Positions 6,076 to 6,693 of a stretch of DNA of 6,693 nt are shown here, in pieces. Within the stretch, counting starts at the first letter, position 1. Every line of letters starts with the position of its first letter. The notes beneath the pieces are model-generated. The model saw only the letters and a list, made by a program, of their open reading frames with translations. It did no database searches and was not told where the DNA came from. The translations under genes were made by a program, and so were the position numbers. Origin of the DNA: Desulfobacterales bacterium (GTDB taxonomy: Bacteria > Desulfobacterota > Desulfobacteria > Desulfobacterales > C00003060); contig DAOVOU010000120.1 of assembly GCA_030629475.1 (NCBI GenBank), positions 1 to 6,693 on the forward strand, given 5' to 3'.

Positions 6076-6693
6076 TCATTTTCCCGCAACGACCTCAGCG
6101 GCCCGGGAAGCCGCACTGCTCGCCTGGGCTACCGACTCCGGTATGTCCATCGGCCGCTGGGCGCACCCGCACACGAAGATGCCGGGCACGGTGGTATCCA
6201 GAGGATTGAGCAGATCTGTCTTGAAAAACCTGTTTTCGTCCAGCTCCACGCCAACCATCTCAGCCATCTTTTCTATCCCTTTTGGGGCTTCACACGCTAT
6301 AGCCAGTATAGCCAGGTCAACTGTCATGCTCTTTGGGGTCTGAGAAGTGGTCTCTTCGTACCAGATAATCGGGTTTTCGTTTTCATCCTGGGTAATTTCA
6401 GCAACACGCCCACGAATATAATGAAGACCAACATCTTCTGCCCCTCGGACCTTGTATTCCTCAAAGCCCTTGCCAACCGTGCGCAGGTCCATGTTGAAGA
6501 TATACGCCTCGGTCCTGGCGTCATGGTCTTTGGCCATCATCGCCTCTTTAAGGCTATGCATGCAGCAATAACTTGAACAATACTTATTGTAGCGAAAATC
6601 CCGAGACCCCACACACTGGATAAAGGCGAGCCTTGTGGCGATATCAAACTTTTCGGCCTTGGCTTTGAGTTCCTCTAATTTCTTGGTCGCCTC
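6076..6693 (-). CDS. HdrA-like FAD/iron-sulfur subunit without C-terminal ferredoxin domain (3' part only)
   Basis: The reading frame is open from the right edge of the window, so the start and the N-terminal half are missing; 205 residues and a TGA stop are visible. The part seen is the C-terminal half of an HdrA-type flavoprotein. It has the core cluster motif I-Q-C-V-G-S-R-D at visible residues 25-32, followed by Y-C-S-S-Y-C-C at 38-44, the four-cysteine pattern that binds the HdrA core [4Fe-4S] cluster. Near the C-terminus G-I-F-V-C-G-C-A is the usual FAD-contacting segment. The protein stops soon after it, with no CxxCxxCxxxCP motifs, unlike full HdrA and more like QmoA. All core cysteines are Cys, not selenocysteine. 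It lies 35 bases upstream of a complete HdrA and probably shares its transcript. HdrA-family membership is clear; the exact subgroup (QmoA-like or another HdrA paralogue) is inferred. Confidence 0.9.
   Translation of the reverse strand, partial: EATKKLEELKAKAEKFDIATRLAFIQCVGSRDFRYNKYCSSYCCMHSLKEAMMAKDHDARTEAYIFNMDLRTVGKGFEEYKVRGAEDVGLHYIRGRVAEITQDENENPIIWYEETTSQTPKSMTVDLAILAIACEAPKGIEKMAEMVGVELDENRFFKTDLLNPLDTTVPGIFVCGCAQRPMDIPESVAQASSAASRAAEVVAGK

Noticed and set aside
6076..6078. The TGA ending the HdrA-like gene as another selenocysteine codon
   Set aside because: The frame meets TAG seven codons later, the HdrA fold is already complete, there is no Cys position to replace, and the next gene begins 35 bases on.

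Overview
All genes in this window read on the minus strand, so transcription runs from high to low coordinates. They form one dense electron-transfer cluster built from parts of the heterodisulfide reductase (Hdr) system. In order of transcription they are: the 3' end of an HdrA-like flavoprotein without C-terminal ferredoxin motifs (6693-6076); a full HdrA with a 2[4Fe-4S] tail (6040-4358); an MvhD-type hydrogenase iron-sulfur subunit with a C-terminal extension (4189-3404); a hybrid of an HdrA-type FAD head and a GltD/NfnB-type NADPH dehydrogenase (3400-1730); a ferredoxin plus HdrA-core protein (1728-841); and an HdrC/HdrD-like iron-sulfur protein that runs off the left edge (824 to beyond 1). 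The only gap without a gene that exceeds 40 bases is 4190-4357, which carries short degenerate repeats.

The main point is that two genes appear to be selenoprotein genes that an ordinary ORF caller would truncate. In the MvhD-like gene an in-frame TGA (4141-4139) sits at codon 17, in the Cys-rich N-terminal motif. The true start is an ATG at 4189 with a strong AAGGAGG site. In the HdrC/HdrD-like gene a TGA (98-96) falls in a motif reading N-T-E-[UGA]-G-H. The frame stays open and family-like to the window edge, and a 7-bp hairpin with a UGGAA loop starts 15 nt after the UGA, as expected for a bacterial SECIS.

The organism is most likely a strict anaerobe of the Desulfobacterota (a sulfate reducer or syntroph) that uses selenocysteine. 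This rests on the multiplied Hdr/Mvh modules, the selenocysteine use and the moderate GC content; no taxonomic marker is present.

Functionally, the set looks like a soluble NAD(P)H-linked, flavin-based electron-bifurcating or confurcating assembly. The GltD-like module would exchange electrons with NADP(H), HdrA and its ferredoxin domains with ferredoxin, MvhD would act as the bridging [2Fe-2S] subunit, and the HdrD-like selenoprotein would be the terminal oxidoreductase. The terminal substrate cannot be read from this window. The HdrA fold also seems to be interrupted by the GltD module and split over two genes separated by one base (3400-841).
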